Positions 17,961 to 28,152 are shown, counted from the stretch's first letter. The stretch is 64,000 bases of DNA from Peribacillus simplex (GCF_001542915.1 NZ_LNNH01000003.1:1-64000); one strand, 5' to 3'. The notes: generated by a model from the letters alone, not told the origin. Numbers and translations are program-made.

Positions 17961-18953
17961 TTACCAATATAAATGACACGCAACGAAATGCCCTGGCTTT
18001 TGTTCTTTCCATTCAGGAACGGCACTGGAACATATCTCCATCGCTTTAGGGCAGCGAGTCCGGAATACACAGCCGCTTGGCGGATTGATCGGACTTGGTA
18101 CATCGCCTTTAAGGACGATTCGTTCCCGCTTAATGGTCGGATCTGGGATCGGCACCGCTGAAAGCAGTGCTTGTGTGTATGGATGCAGTGGATCCTTCGT
18201 TAACGATTCACTATCCGCCAGTTCCATCATTCGGCCGAGATACATGACCAAGATGCGATCTGAAATATACTTGACCATCGATAAATCATGCGCGATGAAT
18301 AAATAAGTCAAACCCATTTCTTTCTGCAGTTCTTTCAATAAATTGACGACTTGAGCTTGAATGGAAACGTCAAGGGCCGAAATCGGTTCATCACAAACGA
18401 TGAATTTAGGATTTAAAGCCAATGCCCTTGCAATCCCAATCCGCTGCCGCTGCCCGCCACTGAATTCATGCGGAAAACGAGTGATGTGCTCCGGGCTTAG
18501 GCCAACCAGCTTTAACAGATCTTCCACGCGTTTTCTTCTCTCTTTGCCCTTGGATATCCCATGGATGGCAAGCGGTTCGCCAATTAGTTCTTCTACCTTC
18601 ATCCTTGGATTCAAGGAAGCGTATGGATCTTGGAAGATCATTTGGATTTCACGGCGGATATGTGACATTTCCCCCTGTTTATAATCGAAGATATTTTTCC
18701 CCTGAAAAAGGACTTCTCCATCTGTAGGTTCATAAAGACGAGTAATCGTCCGACCAGCCGTCGATTTCCCGCACCCGCTTTCGCCTACAAGTCCGACAGT
18801 TTCCCCAGGATAAATCTTGAGATCCAAACCATCCACCGCTTTCAGCGTCTGAGAACCGACTGAAAAATGCTTTTTCAGATTCTTTATTTCAACAAGAGGA
18901 GAATTTTCGTTGACTGTTTTTTCTTTTACCGACTTATTTTTTAGTGAAACCAT
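17961..18953 (-). CDS. oppF: Oligopeptide ABC transporter ATP-binding protein OppF
   Basis: A 330-residue ATPase with Walker [10 protein letters not shown], signature [15 protein letters not shown] and Walker [15 protein letters not shown]. The C-terminal oligo_HPY extension has the cysteine set in [15 protein letters not shown], as in Opp/Dpp ATPases. It energises peptide uptake together with OppD. Its frame overlaps the end of oppD, but the ATG at 18953 has AAGGAGG seven bases upstream and is preferred over the ATG at 18974. Last gene of the oppA-B-C-D-F operon. Confidence 0.9.
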   Translation of the reverse strand: MVSLKNKSVKEKTVNENSPLVEIKNLKKHFSVGSQTLKAVDGLDLKIYPGETVGLVGESGCGKSTAGRTITRLYEPTDGEVLFQGKNIFDYKQGEMSHIRREIQMIFQDPYASLNPRMKVEELIGEPLAIHGISKGKERRKRVEDLLKLVGLSPEHITRFPHEFSGGQRQRIGIARALALNPKFIVCDEPISALDVSIQAQVVNLLKELQKEMGLTYLFIAHDLSMVKYISDRILVMYLGRMMELADSESLTKDPLHPYTQALLSAVPIPDPTIKRERIVLKGDVPSPINPPSGCVFRTRCPKAMEICSSAVPEWKEQKPGHFVACHLYW

Positions 18954-18966
18954 TGGTTCTCCTCCT

Positions 18967-19974
18967 TCAAACATTAGCTTGCAGCTGTGCTGCTTTTGCC
19001 ATTGGATGGTGAAGCCAGCACGCAGCTGTCTGTCCCTCTTCCACTACTTCTAGTTCCGGATCATGGTCTTTGCATACCTTCATGGCAGATTCACATCTTG
19101 GATAAAATGGACATCCTTTAGGGGGATCCAGCAAATCCGGCGGCGATCCGATGATAGGTACCAGCGGAGCCGTTTTTTCCATATCGAGCCTTGGCACCGT
19201 CTTGAGCAGCCCTCTTGTGTACGGGTGCTGTGGATTGGAAAATATCGCTTCAACTGTCCCCGTTTCCACAACCTTACCTGCATACATAACGACAACCCGT
19301 TCGCAAGTTTCCGCAACCACTCCAAGATCGTGCGTGATAAGGATGATGGAAGTTTCCATTCTGCGTTGAATATCCTTCATCAATTCTAGTATTTGTGCTT
19401 GTATCGTCACATCCAAAGCCGTCGTGGGCTCATCGGCAATCAATAGCTTCGGTTCACAAGCTAGCGCCATCGCTATCATCGCCCGCTGGCGCATGCCGCC
19501 TGAAAACTCATGCGGATATTGCTGCATCCTTTTTTCCGGCTGCGGAATCCCTACCAGTGTAAGTGTTTCTAACGCTCGGTCGTATGCATCTTTTCGGGAG
19601 ATATCTCTATTATGCTTCAGAATACCTTCCATGATTTGGCTGCCGATTTTGGTCGTAGGATTAAGGGAAGTCATCGGGTCCTGGAAAATCATGCTAATAT
19701 CATTTCCGCGAATCTTCTGCATTTCCTTTTCGCTTATTTTAATAAGGTCTTTCCCGCCAAAATTAATTGAACCAGTTCCATACTCTGCTGGAGGTGTCTC
19801 CAATAATCTCATGATAGATTTTGCAGTGACACTTTTGCCGCACCCGGATTCCCCAACGATGGCAACGGCTTCCCCTTTTTTCACTTCAAAGTTCACGCCG
19901 CGGACAGCCTGTACTTTTCCTGCATACGTATGGAAGTTGATTTGTAAATCTTTAACTTCTAATAGGTTCTCCAT
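18967..19974 (-). CDS. oppD: Oligopeptide ABC transporter ATP-binding protein OppD
   Basis: A 335-residue ATPase with Walker [14 protein letters not shown], signature [15 protein letters not shown] and Walker [15 protein letters not shown]. The C-terminal segment [15 protein letters not shown] is the cysteine cluster of the peptide/nickel group. Two adjacent ATGs (19977, 19974) follow TAGGAGGGACG; the second has better spacing. The stop overlaps the reading frame upstream of oppF, indicating tight coupling. Confidence 0.9.
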   Translation of the reverse strand: MENLLEVKDLQINFHTYAGKVQAVRGVNFEVKKGEAVAIVGESGCGKSVTAKSIMRLLETPPAEYGTGSINFGGKDLIKISEKEMQKIRGNDISMIFQDPMTSLNPTTKIGSQIMEGILKHNRDISRKDAYDRALETLTLVGIPQPEKRMQQYPHEFSGGMRQRAMIAMALACEPKLLIADEPTTALDVTIQAQILELMKDIQRRMETSIILITHDLGVVAETCERVVVMYAGKVVETGTVEAIFSNPQHPYTRGLLKTVPRLDMEKTAPLVPIIGSPPDLLDPPKGCPFYPRCESAMKVCKDHDPELEVVEEGQTAACWLHHPMAKAAQLQANV

Positions 19975-20023
19975 CATCGTCCCTCCTATTCTAGTACTAT
20001 CAAATCTTTATGTTAGGACTTAT

Positions 20024-20953
20024 TTATTTTCGTAGTTTTGGATCCAAGGCATCCTGAAGACCGTCACCAGCCACATTGAACGCGAACATCGTCAAGGAAA
20101 TCAAGATAGCCGGGATGAGAAGTTGATAGAAATTCCCCACCAGGATGCTTCCCAGTGCATCACTTGTCAATGTTCCCCAACTTGCCTGCGGCGCTGGCAC
20201 TCCCAGCCCCAAAAAGCTTAACGTTGCTTCTGCAAAAATCGCGGTTGGTACCGTTAATGTCAAATTGACAAGAATCGGGCCCATCGTATTGGGTATCATA
20301 TGTTTTCTTAACGTCCAGCTCGTGTTGGCCCCGGAAATCGTTGCAGCATGAATGTATTCATTCTCTTTTAACTGTAATACTTGTCCCCTTACCAGTCTTG
20401 CCATCGGGATCCATCCTGTAATCGACATCGCGATGATGATCGGCAATATGCCTGGCTTCAAAACAACCATCATCAAGATGACCATCAAAAGATAAGGAAT
20501 TGCATAGATCACTTCTGCAAAACGCATCATCATGTTATCCGTGCGTCCGCCGCGGATGGCTGAAATCCCACCATAAAGCACACCAATCAAAAAGTCTATC
20601 AGTGCTGCCATCAATCCGATGAACAACGAAATCCTCGCACCATACCATGCTCGCGTAAATAAATCCCTTCCTGAAGAATCCGTCCCGAACCAATGCTCGC
20701 TATTCGGGCTTAAATTCTTTTTCTCGAAATCTTGTCCATAATATGTGTAGCCGTTAATATATGGACCAAATATCGCCAGCAGGACCAGGAGGATTATCAG
20801 GACGAATCCAGTCATCGCCAGCTTGTTTTCCTTGAAACGACGCCAGACGTCAGACCAGTATGAAACTGTCGGTCTCGCAATTTTTTCGGCTTCCTTAAAG
20901 TTTCCTTCAGCGGGTTGGAACATATCCTCTGTAAAATGCACTTTATCTGCCAT
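20024..20953 (-). CDS. oppC: Oligopeptide ABC transporter permease OppC
   Basis: A 309-residue permease. A cytoplasmic N-terminal stretch of about 40 residues precedes the first membrane segment (OppC_N domain), then comes the binding-protein-dependent transport domain. GTDSSGRDLFTRAWYGARIS and the EAA-type loop AATISGANTSWTLRKHMIPN are typical. The ATG overlaps the oppB stop (TAATG), so the two are translationally coupled. Confidence 0.9.
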   Translation of the reverse strand: MADKVHFTEDMFQPAEGNFKEAEKIARPTVSYWSDVWRRFKENKLAMTGFVLIILLVLLAIFGPYINGYTYYGQDFEKKNLSPNSEHWFGTDSSGRDLFTRAWYGARISLFIGLMAALIDFLIGVLYGGISAIRGGRTDNMMMRFAEVIYAIPYLLMVILMMVVLKPGILPIIIAMSITGWIPMARLVRGQVLQLKENEYIHAATISGANTSWTLRKHMIPNTMGPILVNLTLTVPTAIFAEATLSFLGLGVPAPQASWGTLTSDALGSILVGNFYQLLIPAILISLTMFAFNVAGDGLQDALDPKLRK

Positions 20954-21882
20954 TATTTTTTCTCCCCCGTCACTTTAATTCTTGGATCGATCAGCGTATA
21001 GGCAACATCAACGATGAATATCAATATGATAAGCACTGCACTGTACACAATGGTTGAACCAAGAATGACCGGGTAGTCTCGGTTGGAAATTCCCTTTACG
21101 AACATATCCCCCATGCCCGGGATACCAAAAATACGTTCAATGATGAAGCTTCCAGTCACGATATTAGCCGTTAGGATACCAAGAATCGTGATGATCGGCA
21201 ATAACGCATTCCGTATCGCATGCTTGATGATGACTCCGCTTCGTTTCAAACCTTTTGCTTTTGCTGTCAAGATGTAGTCCTGCCCCATTACCTCAAGCAT
21301 GCTTGTCCGCATCAATCTGGCAATGAAAGCAAGCGGCATCATGGACAGCGCTATGGACGGCAAAATGGTATGCTGCCATGTTGCCCATGTAGCAACAGGG
21401 AATATGTGCCACTTGATCGCGAAATAATTGATCAAAATGGTTGCTAAAATAAAGTTCGGTACTGAGATCCCTACGATGGCAATGACCATTGAAAGATAGT
21501 CCGGCCATTTATTTCGTTTCAGGGAGGCCACTACACCAAGGATGAGCCCAAAGAAAATGGCAATCACCAATGCTTGTGCGCCTAAATGCAAGGACACTGG
21601 AAATCCCTTCAAGATGTAATCATTCACTGAAATGGATGAGGATTTAAGTGAAGGACCAAAATCAAACTGAACGACTTCCAATAAATAATTCCCATATTGG
21701 GTTAACAAAGGCTTGTCCAATCCATAGTGTGTTTGAAGATTTTCATAAACGGCCGGAGGCATTGCTCCTTCTTTGGCAAATGGATTTCCCGGAATCGTAT
21801 GCATTATGATGAACGTTAATGTAATAACCGCCCACAAAGTAATAATCGCCCATTTAAAACGATTTAATGTATATCTCAACAT
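20953..21882 (-). CDS. oppB: Oligopeptide ABC transporter permease OppB
   Basis: A 309-residue permease with six hydrophobic segments. It begins MLRYTLNRFKWAIITLWAVI, the usual OppB/DppB start, and carries the EAA-type loop TAKAKGLKRSGVIIKHAIRN. The frame opens at 21900, but GGGGTG lies six bases before the ATG at 21882. It is separated from oppA by 130 bases containing a stable stem. Confidence 0.9.
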   Translation of the reverse strand: MLRYTLNRFKWAIITLWAVITLTFIIMHTIPGNPFAKEGAMPPAVYENLQTHYGLDKPLLTQYGNYLLEVVQFDFGPSLKSSSISVNDYILKGFPVSLHLGAQALVIAIFFGLILGVVASLKRNKWPDYLSMVIAIVGISVPNFILATILINYFAIKWHIFPVATWATWQHTILPSIALSMMPLAFIARLMRTSMLEVMGQDYILTAKAKGLKRSGVIIKHAIRNALLPIITILGILTANIVTGSFIIERIFGIPGMGDMFVKGISNRDYPVILGSTIVYSAVLIILIFIVDVAYTLIDPRIKVTGEKK

Positions 21883-21966
21883 GGTAATCACCCCAATCAT
21901 CGATTTTCTAAGGAGTTGAAAACGGAAATGAATTCATGAAATATTCAAATTCGTAATTGAAAATGG

Positions 21967-21990
21967 GGTATGTCCTTAATCGGACATACC
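21967..21990 (-). promoter_or_regulatory. Stem between oppA and oppB
   Basis: GGTATGTCC and GGACATACC form a perfect 9-base stem with a six-base loop. There is no T-run, so it is more likely an RNA-stabilising or partial-attenuation element that lowers expression of the downstream membrane genes relative to the binding protein. Confidence 0.45.
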
Positions 21991-22014
21991 TCCCATCTCA
22001 CTTTAATCCTTCTC

Positions 22015-23649
22015 TTATTTTTTATCCGCGTAAACAAAGTTCGGATAAGCGTTAATCGGTGCATAAACACCAGTAACATTAGATTTAACCATATATGGTT
22101 TTGTGTAGAAGTAAACCGGAAGGATCGGCATTTCATCAATCATAACTTTCTCTGCTTTATGCAAAGCATCCATGCGTTCTTTTGGTTCCATTGTAGATTT
22201 TGCCTCATTTAATAACTTATCATATTCTTTGTTTGACCAACCTGCATCATTATAGGCGCCGTCCGTTTCCCAAAGCATGAATGTCATTGGGTCAACATAG
22301 TCACCAACCCATCCTGCACGGGAAATTTCAAAGTCACCAGCTTTTTCACGGTCAAGCTTAACTTGGAATTCTGCATTTTCAAGGGTAACTTCGACACCCA
22401 GGTTATCACGCCACATTCCTTGAACCGCTTCAGCAATTTTCTTGTGTGAATCTAAAGTATTGTACAAGATTGAGAAGTCAGGTAATTTTTTCATGCCTTC
22501 TTCAGCTAGTCCTTCTTTTAACAATTTCTTAGCTTCGGCAACATCTTCCTTGAACAAGTCACCTGTATTCTCCTGGAAATCTCCAGATGCATCAGGAATA
22601 CCCGGAGGGACTACGCCGAATGCAGGCTTTTGTCCGCCTTGAGCAACATTATCCGTGATTTTTTGACGCTCGATTGCCATCGATAATGCTTTCCTTACTT
22701 TAGCATTATTGAAAGGTTTCACTTTTGTATTGAAATTGTAGTAGTATACAGCAAGTTCTTTGCCCATTTTGAATTCTTTGTCATCAGAATTGACCATTTG
22801 ACCTTGAATATCTACAGGAAGTGGATAAGCGAGGTCCAATTCGCCGCTCTGATACATTTGCCATGCCGTATTTTCATCTTCAATTAGAGCAAAGTTGACC
22901 GCATCCAATTTGATTTTGTCTTTATCGTAGTAGTTTTCATTCTTTTCAATTTTCAGACTTTCTTTATGTTTCCACTCCGTTAACTTGAATGGACCATTCG
23001 ATACGTGTGTTTTTGCATCCAATGCCCATTTAGGGTTTTCTTCCTGTACCTTTTTATCGATTGGATAGAAAGTATAGAAGGAAGTCAAATCAAGGAAATA
23101 AGGTGTCGGTTTTTCCAAAGTAACCTCAAGAGTCAAGTCGTCTGTCGCTTTAACGCCTACATCCTCTTCCTTGCCTTTTTTGCTGTTGTAAGCTTCCCCG
23201 CCTTTAAGGTAGTAAAGCTGGTATGCATAGTCAGCAGCTGTTTCCGGTTTCAAAGCATACTTCCAAGCATATTCGAAATCATGCGCTGTAAGCGGATCGC
23301 CATTCGACCATTTCAAGCCTTCTTTCAATTTGAACGTCCATTTTAATCCATCTTCACTGATTTTCCATGATTCTGCATTTCCTGGAACGATTTTACCTTC
23401 TTCTGTTTTCTTTGTCAGACCTTCAAACGTGTGTTCAAGGATCCATGATTCATGAGTTCCTTGTGCGTTTGCCGGATGTAGCGAACCAGGTTCACTCGAG
23501 TTGTTCACGTTTAGCACTTTTGCTTTGGATGAGTCACCCGACCCGCCCTCATTTTCTTTCGAAGTTTCCTTCGAACCGCCATTGCATGCCGCTAGTATAA
23601 GCATGATGGCCATTAGTAGAGCAAGCACTGAAAATTTAGACTTTTTCAA
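22015..23649 (-). CDS. oppA: Oligopeptide-binding lipoprotein OppA
   Basis: A 544-residue family 5 solute-binding protein (PF00496) that captures peptides outside the cell. The lipoprotein signal ends in the lipobox LAAC near residue 22, followed by a serine/glycine-rich linker. Family landmarks are GSLHPANAQGTHE, WTFKLKEGLKWSNGDPLTAHDF, FNTKVKPFNNAKVRKALSMA and IDEMPILPVYFYTKPYMV. The start is TTG, eight bases after GAGGGGG. First gene of a complete importer operon; gene order is that of Bacillus opp. Dipeptide specificity (DppE-like) cannot be excluded. Confidence 0.9.
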   Translation of the reverse strand: MKKSKFSVLALLMAIMLILAACNGGSKETSKENEGGSGDSSKAKVLNVNNSSEPGSLHPANAQGTHESWILEHTFEGLTKKTEEGKIVPGNAESWKISEDGLKWTFKLKEGLKWSNGDPLTAHDFEYAWKYALKPETAADYAYQLYYLKGGEAYNSKKGKEEDVGVKATDDLTLEVTLEKPTPYFLDLTSFYTFYPIDKKVQEENPKWALDAKTHVSNGPFKLTEWKHKESLKIEKNENYYDKDKIKLDAVNFALIEDENTAWQMYQSGELDLAYPLPVDIQGQMVNSDDKEFKMGKELAVYYYNFNTKVKPFNNAKVRKALSMAIERQKITDNVAQGGQKPAFGVVPPGIPDASGDFQENTGDLFKEDVAEAKKLLKEGLAEEGMKKLPDFSILYNTLDSHKKIAEAVQGMWRDNLGVEVTLENAEFQVKLDREKAGDFEISRAGWVGDYVDPMTFMLWETDGAYNDAGWSNKEYDKLLNEAKSTMEPKERMDALHKAEKVMIDEMPILPVYFYTKPYMVKSNVTGVYAPINAYPNFVYADKK

Positions 23650-23929
23650 AAAATATTCCCCCTCATCTTTACTCTATCTTTGGATATTCCCATATTAAGA
23701 GATTATCCGACTACCACCTATTAATTGTTGGTACAGTACCAGCTAAATGTCAGCGAAGGCATTTAAAACCATTAAGCAGAAATCCACTTAAAGCAACTAG
23801 CGAATCGTTTGCATAAAACTACGTTTCTTGCAGGAAAAATTCCAAAACGGTAGTTTACCAGTTAAAAAACCACCCACTTTCTAACCTCGCTAAAAGTACT
23901 ATACTTCGAATTAAAGATGTTGAATTTTA

Positions 23930-23958
23930 AGTATATTACGAATAAATTAAAAAATCAA
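23930..23958 (-). promoter_or_regulatory. Putative sigma-A promoter of the opp operon
   Basis: On the minus strand TTGATT (23958-23953), a 17-base spacer and TATACT (23935-23930). It predicts a leader of roughly 270 bases. I looked for a T-box or other known riboswitch motif in the leader and saw none. Confidence 0.5.
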
Positions 23959-24961
23959 TAAACCAATGAGTACTTTTTCATAAGATAATAATTTTTTGCT
24001 GAACAATTCGATCTATTTCAGAAAAAACCACATGGTTCAGGATGTTGAAACAGGAAGATAATTCCCGTCATAAGCTTTTTAAAACATTGAAATAGCAGCA
24101 TTCGTGTATGCTCACCCCACTCATTTTGAGTTAGATCATTCTAAATATTCCGATAATTAAACATCGAATGATAAGCAGCAAACATCTCTTGCAAAATTAT
24201 TTACTTTCAGTTGATATATTTTAGTACAATAACGTGTTAATCAATAAAAATCTCCATTTTCTGAAATTTGCATCGCTCAATAAGGAATAACAACTTGGAA
24301 GAATAGGGCTTTTATCCCCTATAGGTTTTGTTCCTCCGTAAATCACTCTCCTATTTTGGATTCATTCCATATAGCGATCGAAAAGGCGTATTTCGAAGTC
24401 TGCGAACGGGAGCTATATTCCTTCTGATTCTTCTGTTTCAAGTAACATGGTAAACTCCCATTACATGCTTTCTTCTTTCTTAACTGCGGCGAAAACACCA
24501 GACTCAATAATCCATTAATAAGTGATTGCACAATGCATAGTTCTTGAGGATATTTCGAAAGCATGATTGATATAAGGTAAATATGGCATCAAGTTTTTTG
24601 CTGTAATCCTTTAACACCGTAAAAACTTCAGCAAAGACCCGCCAAAACATGAAACATCTTCGTGAAAAAAATCACAACACTTCAGCTTTTTCGGTTTTTA
24701 AATCCAATTTAAACTTCCATTCAACCTGATGGGAATTCCAGTCACTATCTTCGTTTCAAACAGTTGATATCCCATTAATGAGCCCCCATTAGCCAATTCA
24801 CCCTTGGAATGATGGGCGTAGATAATGGTTGGTTGTAAATTCCGGTCCGATCTCTCCGTCTCATTCTTTGCAAAGCTTCTCCTGCTGCTAATTTTTTTAT
24901 TTCGTTTGCAGCTTTCCAAGAAGGAGATGTAGCTCTACCGGGCTGCGATAATGACTCAACA

Positions 24962-24990
24962 TAAAAAAGCTGGCCCTAGTGGTCAGCCGA
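24962..24990 (-). terminator. Terminator of the GNAT gene
   Basis: On the minus strand GCTGACC and GGCCAGC pair with one mismatch and are followed by six T, about 30 bases past the stop. Confidence 0.6.
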
Positions 24991-25014
24991 TCCTTCATAT
25001 TTATGATAAAATTC

Positions 25015-25575
25015 TTAAACCATTTGTTGATATAAGTGCCGATATTCACTGCATAACAGGGAAAATACCACCGCATCGTGTGATTGGCGATGAAGAAATA
25101 CATAGCTTCGCAGGCTGCCTTCCTCTTTAAAACCAAACTTCTTCAAGAGGTTTGCCGAAGCATGATTATCTTTGAAGGTTAAAGCGGCGATCCGGACCAG
25201 TTTCAGTTCTTCGAATGAGTAGCGCAATACTTCATTGACAGCTTCGGACGTATAATGGTTCCTCCAGTAATCAGGATGGATTTCATATCCTATTTCGGCG
25301 CGCTTATTGGTCAGGCTCAATTGATTGATTCCGACGGTGCCGATGAATGTGCCCGAATCCTTCAAGACCACTCCCCAGCGAATTCCCCGTTTGTTGATGA
25401 AGGCACTTTTGAATGCATCGATCAGGCGGCGGGCATCTTCAACGTGAGTCAAGTTTTCTATCCCGCCATTCCTGGTCACCTCATCTCTTGAGAGGATGTC
25501 AAACAGGCTTTCCTTATGCTGGTGACCAATTTCGATTAATCTCAGCCTTTTCGTTTCCAATTCCCTAAACCACAT
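25015..25575 (-). CDS. GNAT N-acetyltransferase, RimJ/RimL type
   Basis: A 186-residue acetyltransferase (PF13302). It starts RELETKRLRLIEI and has the acetyl-CoA loop region AEIGYEIHPDYWRNHYTSEA and KDNHASANLLKKFGFKEEG. The usual glycine-rich Q/RxxGxG/A loop reads RNHYTSEA here, so the first glycine is replaced, as in several Bacillus paralogues. GGAGGG lies eight bases before the ATG. The substrate is unknown. It stands alone between the opp upstream region and the FAD oxidoreductase gene. Confidence 0.82.
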   Translation of the reverse strand: MWFRELETKRLRLIEIGHQHKESLFDILSRDEVTRNGGIENLTHVEDARRLIDAFKSAFINKRGIRWGVVLKDSGTFIGTVGINQLSLTNKRAEIGYEIHPDYWRNHYTSEAVNEVLRYSFEELKLVRIAALTFKDNHASANLLKKFGFKEEGSLRSYVFLHRQSHDAVVFSLLCSEYRHLYQQMV

Positions 25576-25639
25576 CGAAGGATCCCTCCGTAATTTCAGC
25601 TGTCTACTTAATTCTACTCATGCGGGGGAAATTCCTGTT

Positions 25640-26872
25640 TTAATGGGAGATCCTTTTCGGTGCATTCCTTTCCTTAAGGTATAAATCCGAGTCTGGATGT
25701 GCTCCTTTCGTAATCAAATCCCTGATGATTTGCGAAAGGATGACACTGTATACCGTCCCATTTCCGCCGTACCCCAATAAGAAATAGCAATTCGGGTGAT
25801 CTGGATACAGCCCGATTGTCGGCAAGCCATCATGGGTCTCACCAAAAAAAGCACCCCAAGCATAATCAGCCTTGATTTCATTACGTAATTCAGGAAATAA
25901 GTTGACGAGTTCTTTCAATAATTCATCTCTTTTGTTTATGATCATGGAATTGCGTTTCTCGATAAATCCAGTTGACTCGTCCAGTCCACCGATGATGATT
26001 CGATTGTCAGCCGTTTTTCTCGCATATAAATAAGGTCTTGCCGTTTCCCAAATCATCATATCATCATGCCATTTTGCATGGTCGGCAATTGGATTGGTGG
26101 CGATGGCATACGAACTTAGAATCACTGCATTTTTATCCCTTACCTCTTCTTGGGCTTCATACCCTGTAGCGAAGATGACCTTTTGTGCACGGATCGTATG
26201 TCCTCTTTCGGTAAATAACATGGTTTGATCTTCCTTTAAAACCTTTCCGTTGATTTTTGTATGGGAAAAGACACGCACGCCTTTGTTAAAAGCATTTTCA
26301 ATCAAAAAGTGGGCATGTTTATAAGGGTTGATTTCCGCATCATTACCCGTAACGAGCGCAGCAGATTTTGAAAACGAAAACTTCTCCCCAATCTCTTTTT
26401 CCGTATAATATTCCACAGGGAAATTACGTGATTTCAGATTTTCGTATTCTTCTTTCAGCAGTGAAACATCGTCCGGGCTTGATGCGTAATACAGGCTTTT
26501 CCTGATTTTAAAATTCGGATTTTCTTCTAGAGTAGGTACAACCTTTTTCTCAAGCGTTCGGATCGCATCCAAACAAAGCTGAACATGACGCGTACCAGCT
26601 TCTTCACCAAAGCTATGGATGAGCGAGGTCAATGTTTTATCATTTGAATACTGTAGAAGTCCGGTATTTGCAATCGTACTTCCTTCACTTATATCACGCT
26701 TATCGATCAAGACCACATTCAGACCCGTCTCCGCTAAAAAATGGGCACAGTGCGCCCCCGATGAACCGCTTCCCACGATACATACATCACATGAGATATC
26801 TTCTTCCAAGACTGGATATTCCCTTCCTTTAAATGTATCCTTCCAAAATACTTTTCCTGCCTTCAAATCCAT
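25640..26872 (-). CDS. FAD-dependent oxidoreductase (DAO family)
   Basis: A 410-residue flavoprotein (PF01266). The dinucleotide-binding motif is CIVGSGSSGAHCAHFLAETG near residue 32, followed by an acidic residue at the end of the second strand (VVLIDKRD). The C-terminal FAD contact reads FFLLGYGGNGTVYSV. The DAO fold oxidises amines, amino acids or glycerol-3-phosphate; the substrate cannot be told. No Rieske domain is present. AAAGGTGG precedes the ATG. Monocistronic. The gap to the next gene (26873-27203) contains a minus-strand hairpin with a T-run near 27035 and the promoter of the LysM-CAP gene. Confidence 0.83.
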   Translation of the reverse strand: MDLKAGKVFWKDTFKGREYPVLEEDISCDVCIVGSGSSGAHCAHFLAETGLNVVLIDKRDISEGSTIANTGLLQYSNDKTLTSLIHSFGEEAGTRHVQLCLDAIRTLEKKVVPTLEENPNFKIRKSLYYASSPDDVSLLKEEYENLKSRNFPVEYYTEKEIGEKFSFSKSAALVTGNDAEINPYKHAHFLIENAFNKGVRVFSHTKINGKVLKEDQTMLFTERGHTIRAQKVIFATGYEAQEEVRDKNAVILSSYAIATNPIADHAKWHDDMMIWETARPYLYARKTADNRIIIGGLDESTGFIEKRNSMIINKRDELLKELVNLFPELRNEIKADYAWGAFFGETHDGLPTIGLYPDHPNCYFLLGYGGNGTVYSVILSQIIRDLITKGAHPDSDLYLKERNAPKRISH

Positions 26873-27136
26873 ATGATTTCCACCTTTGCAACAGTTATTT
26901 CAATCATGATCGTCTTAGTTCCATATAGCTACTTCCCGTTTTTCATATGCTTCTTATTTACCCTGAATGATGTGGCTGGCAAACATAAAAATGATTCTTT
27001 TTCTACATGGAATTAATCTCCTTTTCTAAAAAAAAAGCCCCATGAACAACATTCATCATGTTCCTTTCGGGTTATATGGCCCCTATTTTACATGTTACCT
27101 TTCTCCCATTCCTCAATAGAAAAAGAATGGCCCCAT

Positions 27137-27165
27137 TTTACAGAGAAGAAGTTTTGTAGGATACT
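27137..27165 (+). promoter_or_regulatory. Putative sigma-A promoter of the LysM-CAP gene
   Basis: TTTACA, a 17-base spacer and GATACT. The transcript would begin about 30 bases before the start codon and carries AGGAGG. Confidence 0.45.
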
Positions 27166-27203
27166 AGATTTTCAATCCAGATATTATCCTAGGAGGAAAC
27201 AAA

Positions 27204-27830
27204 ATGAAGAAAACGATTCTTTTGACGGCACTCTCCCTCTCCTTACTTTCTCCGACGGCAGCTTTAGGCGCCAATACTCATGAAGTCGTACAGGGAGATA
27301 CTTTATCAAAAATCGCCGCTGAATATGAAGTGAGCCTTACCAATCTTCTTAAATCGAACCCAGCCATTTCCGATTCGAATCGCATTCTAGTGGGTCAAAC
27401 GATCTCTCTTCCCAGTGTCCAGCAAACTGCAAAGCAAGAAAAAGAACAAACGGTAGAACAGCAGATTCTTCGTTTAGTGAATGAAGAACGTTCCAAAGCC
27501 GGACTTTCGAACGTTGAAATGGATACCTCCCTTTCCCATACCGCAACCTTGAAATCCGAAGATATGCGGGATCATGATTATTTCAATCATACAAGCCCTA
27601 CATACGGCTCGCCTTTCGAAATGATGAAATCGTTCGGCATAGACTACAAGTACGCAGGTGAAAATATTGCAGCCGGTCAGCCAAGTGCCGAATCAGTAAT
27701 GAAATCTTGGATGAACAGTCCCGGACATAAGGCCAATATTCTAAATAAAAACTATACCCATATCGGAATCGGGCATGTGACAGGAGGAAAATACAGCCAC
27801 TACTGGACACAACAATTCATAGGTAAATAA
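27204..27830 (+). CDS. Secreted LysM and CAP (SCP/PR1) domain protein
   Basis: A 208-residue secreted protein. Residues 1-23 are a signal peptide (KKTILLTALSLSLLSP, likely cut after ALGA). A LysM domain (about 25-70: HEVVQGDTLSKIAAEYEVS) binds cell-wall or spore-cortex glycan. The C-terminal CAP domain (about 90-205) has ENIAAGQPSAESVMKSWMNS and GHKANILNKNYTHIGIG, as in Bacillus YkwD. CAP domains of this type are of unknown biochemical function and are common on Bacillus cell walls and spores. TAGGAGG lies eight bases before the ATG; it is monocistronic with its own promoter and terminator. Confidence 0.9.
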   Translation: MKKTILLTALSLSLLSPTAALGANTHEVVQGDTLSKIAAEYEVSLTNLLKSNPAISDSNRILVGQTISLPSVQQTAKQEKEQTVEQQILRLVNEERSKAGLSNVEMDTSLSHTATLKSEDMRDHDYFNHTSPTYGSPFEMMKSFGIDYKYAGENIAAGQPSAESVMKSWMNSPGHKANILNKNYTHIGIGHVTGGKYSHYWTQQFIGK

Positions 27831-27837
27831 CCTCCCA

Positions 27838-27865
27838 AAGAAGCGGCAAATGGCCGCTTCTTTTG
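27838..27865 (+). terminator. Terminator of the LysM-CAP gene
   Basis: AAGAAGCGGC and GCCGCTTCTT pair around a short loop, followed by TTTTG. Confidence 0.85.
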
Positions 27866-27978
27866 ATTGCTTGAATAACTGCTCCCTGCCCACGTTCATT
27901 TAAATGCTGCATAAATACCTTCTTATCTTTCCGAATAAATGTTACTGGTCAAATGAAAATTATGTAAAGTTAGATTAA

Positions 27979-28152
27979 GCTTCTCCGAAGTTTGATGATC
28001 TGGCACTTTTTGCAGATAGACTTAAAGACGACCTGCCATATTTCTTCACGACCAGAAATGGACCTATTCATAATTATGTAGAAACCATTAAACAATGGGT
28101 AATTATAAATGGATACGTAATGTCCGGTTCAGGCAGCCCCCATTATTTTTAA
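27979..28152 (+). pseudogene. Possible C-terminal gene fragment
   Basis: The gap 27866-28224 has no complete gene. A 57-codon open stretch ending at 28152 reads like protein (DDLALFADRLKDDLPYFF, then YVETIKQWVIINGYVM) but has no start codon and a stop immediately upstream. I do not recognise the family. It may be the tail of a lost gene. Confidence 0.25.

Larger units (their letters stand above)
23650..25014. other. Long gene-poor region upstream of oppA
   Basis: About 1.36 kb with no convincing gene. The part next to oppA holds a minus-strand promoter and a leader of about 270 bases. A sequence similar to a CodY box (CATTTTCTGAAATTT, 24255-24269) lies too far upstream to assign. Short minus-strand frames at 24343-24564 and 24698-24919 lack clear ribosome binding sites. 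A terminator-like hairpin of the next gene lies at 24962-24990. Confidence 0.5.

Noticed and set aside
23650-23930. T-box or other known riboswitch in the opp leader
   Set aside because: I searched by eye for the T-box core and common aptamer motifs and saw none.
24255-24269. CodY-box-like sequence upstream of opp
   Set aside because: Two or more mismatches and about 300 bases upstream of the promoter; in AT-rich DNA this is likely chance.
24343-24564. Minus-strand open frame of 73 codons
   Set aside because: No ribosome binding site, composition unlike the neighbouring proteins, and no family recognised.
24698-24919. Minus-strand open frame of 73 codons in the opp upstream region
   Set aside because: TTG start with a weak ribosome binding site, no recognisable domain, no context.
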